This document shows, piece after piece, positions 6,600 to 7,414 of a DNA stretch of 7,414 bases (positions are counted from its first letter, which is position 1; each line of letters opens with the position of its first letter). A program made the position numbers and the translations under genes. The notes beneath the pieces are model-generated. The model had not been told where the DNA came from and searched no databases. It saw only the letters and a list, made by a program, of their open reading frames with translations. The DNA lies in contig JAGBGW010000206.1 of the NCBI GenBank assembly GCA_017935825.1, forward strand, positions 1-7,414. Direction: 5' to 3'. The DNA comes from Clostridia bacterium. Its GTDB lineage: Bacteria; Bacillota; Clostridia; Christensenellales; Maliibacteriaceae.

Positions 6600-6755
6600 G
6601 TTGTGACTCCTTGTTCGTTTAGAATTGGTCACAGCGGACCATTGAAAACATACGTTTCTTATCCGATATGTGAGTTTAAACCAAACTCTCACATTTATAC
6701 ACTACCGCATGTTGGGTCCGCTTGCAAGTAAGAATTTATTCTGTCGAAAAATTTT
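6600..6755 (-). promoter_or_regulatory. carA leader / intergenic region with inverted repeats and a weak -10
   Basis: This 156-base AT-rich gap after the carbamoyltransferase stop holds four things on the minus strand. A bulged 10-bp hairpin is formed by 6668-6677 with 6683-6694 (loop 6678-6682, 2-base bulge). A distant perfect 8-bp repeat, AGCGGACC/GGTCCGCT, lies at 6715-6722 and 6633-6640. A 6-bp repeat, TGTGAC/GTCACA, encloses the ribosome binding site. TATAAAT (6699-6693) resembles a -10 box but has no good -35 at 17 bases, so a separate carA promoter is uncertain and readthrough from the upstream gene is possible. A6T5 stands just after the upstream stop, with no strong terminator. I see no PyrR site, T-box or clear ARG box. 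Confidence 0.45.
6607..6612 (-). promoter_or_regulatory. Ribosome binding site that fixes the carA start
   Basis: AAGGAG on the minus strand, 7 bases before the ATG at 6599, supports the 351-residue product over the longer open frame. It lies mostly in the loop of a possible 6-bp stem (6602-6607 with 6628-6633), which could modulate access. Confidence 0.85.
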
Positions 6756-7414
6756 TTACAGCGTTGCTGCCATCACGGCTTTAATGGTGTGCATGCGGTT
6801 CTCTGCTTCATCAAAAACGATGGACTGAGGACCTTCAAATACGGAGTCGGAGACCTCCATAAATTCACGACCGAAGCGCTCCCCCATTTCCTTACCGATG
6901 GTGGTATTTGCATCGTGGAATGCGGGCAGGCAGTGCATGAATACTGCATTTTCCGCCGCCATTGCCATGATTTCGTCGGTCACAGCGTAGGCGCCAAGTG
7001 CATCGATTCGCTCCTGCCATACTTCCACAGGCTCACCCATGGAGACCCAAACGTCGGTGTAAACCACGTTTGCACCAGAAAGTGCCGCTTTGGGATCTTC
7101 AATAAAGGAAAGCTTTGCGCCGGTTTCCTTGGCGATTTCCTCGCAGGTTGCGATAAGCTGTGCATCGGGGAAATACGCCTTGGGTGCGCATGCCACAAAT
7201 TCCATACCCATCTTGGCGCAGCCGATCATAAGGGAGTTGCCCATGTTGTAGCGGGCATCGCCCATGTAGACGAACTTGATGCCGCGCAACGTGCCGAAAT
7301 GCTCACGGATGGTGAGGAAATCTGCCAGAATCTGGGTGGGATGGTATTCGTTGGTCAGACCGTTCCACACGGGGCAATCTGCATACTTTGCAAGGTCTTC
7401 CACGATCTGCTGAC
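6756..7414 (-). CDS. argF: Ornithine carbamoyltransferase, 3' part (5' end beyond window)
   Basis: This enzyme makes citrulline from ornithine and carbamoyl phosphate. The frame runs to the right edge without a start, and 218 complete codons are visible. Seen in order: WNGLTNEYHPTQILADFLT, with the HPTQ carbamoyl phosphate contact; GDARYNMGNS, the DARNN-like motif with Tyr for one Asn; TDVWVSMGE, the ornithine-side loop; FMHCLPAFHD, the classic HCLP loop with its cysteine; and ENRMHTIKAVMAATL at the end. The family is about 330 residues, so about 110 N-terminal residues with the STRT motif are outside the window. The sequence resembles the E. coli ArgF/ArgI class, which also includes catabolic ArcB enzymes. 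The adjacent carAB genes favour the biosynthetic role, but sequence alone does not settle it. The GTG at 7403 is an internal Val codon, not the start. Confidence 0.93.
   Translation of the reverse strand, partial: QQIVEDLAKYADCPVWNGLTNEYHPTQILADFLTIREHFGTLRGIKFVYMGDARYNMGNSLMIGCAKMGMEFVACAPKAYFPDAQLIATCEEIAKETGAKLSFIEDPKAALSGANVVYTDVWVSMGEPVEVWQERIDALGAYAVTDEIMAMAAENAVFMHCLPAFHDANTTIGKEMGERFGREFMEVSDSVFEGPQSIVFDEAENRMHTIKAVMAATL

Noticed and set aside
6600..6692. N-terminal extension of carA by 31 residues
   Set aside because: The extension is basic and unlike CarA, and it covers the leader repeats. The AAGGAG site and the family-like N-terminus support the ATG at 6599.
5616..6731. 371-residue plus-strand ORF
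   Set aside because: It is a codon-aligned antisense shadow of carA with no recognisable motif.
6731..6742. AGAATTTATTCT palindrome as an ARG box
   Set aside because: The half-sites are separated by 2 bases rather than the 4 of the ArgR/AhrC consensus, and no second copy is nearby.

Overview
All five genes in this window lie on the minus strand, so it reads right to left. The layout is: 3' part of an ornithine carbamoyltransferase gene (right edge), carA, carB fused in frame to dapF, a rho-independent terminator, a strong promoter, then sipW (ER-type signal peptidase I) followed by a TasA/camelysin-like secreted protein gene cut by the left edge. The source looks like a Gram-positive anaerobe of the Clostridia, perhaps the Oscillospiraceae/Ruminococcaceae. 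This rests on purine-rich ribosome binding sites (AAGGAG, GGAGG), a sipW-tasA type pair, the protein character and a moderate GC content. No 16S or other phylogenetic marker is present, so the placement is an inference.

Right block, about 1502-7414: arginine/pyrimidine supply. CarA releases ammonia from glutamine. CarB uses it with bicarbonate and two ATP to make carbamoyl phosphate. The carbamoyltransferase joins this to ornithine to give citrulline. carA and carB are 4 bases apart. The carbamoyltransferase gene and carA are separated by about 156 bases of AT-rich DNA carrying several inverted repeats.

The most striking feature is the carB gene. It does not stop at the end of a normal CarB (about 1065 residues) but runs on without a linker into a full-length diaminopimelate epimerase (DapF) domain of 278 residues. 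That domain keeps most substrate-binding motifs and the second catalytic cysteine, but it has Ala where the first catalytic cysteine should be. Asp replaces the substrate-contacting Asn of the GND(F/Y) motif, and Val replaces the conserved Asp of the G(I/V)GxD motif. It may not be an ordinary DAP epimerase.

Left block, about 1-1372: a two-gene secretion unit with its own sigma-A type promoter (TTGAAT, 17 bases, TATAAT) and a leader of about 125 bases. SipW processes TasA/camelysin-type precursors, and the next gene encodes exactly such a precursor. Its start codon overlaps the sipW stop codon. The product is probably a surface or matrix fibre protein.

The only long plus-strand open frames are codon-aligned antisense shadows, explained by the near absence of TTA, CTA and TCA codons in the real genes. 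I saw no tRNA, rRNA, CRISPR, insertion sequence or phage feature.
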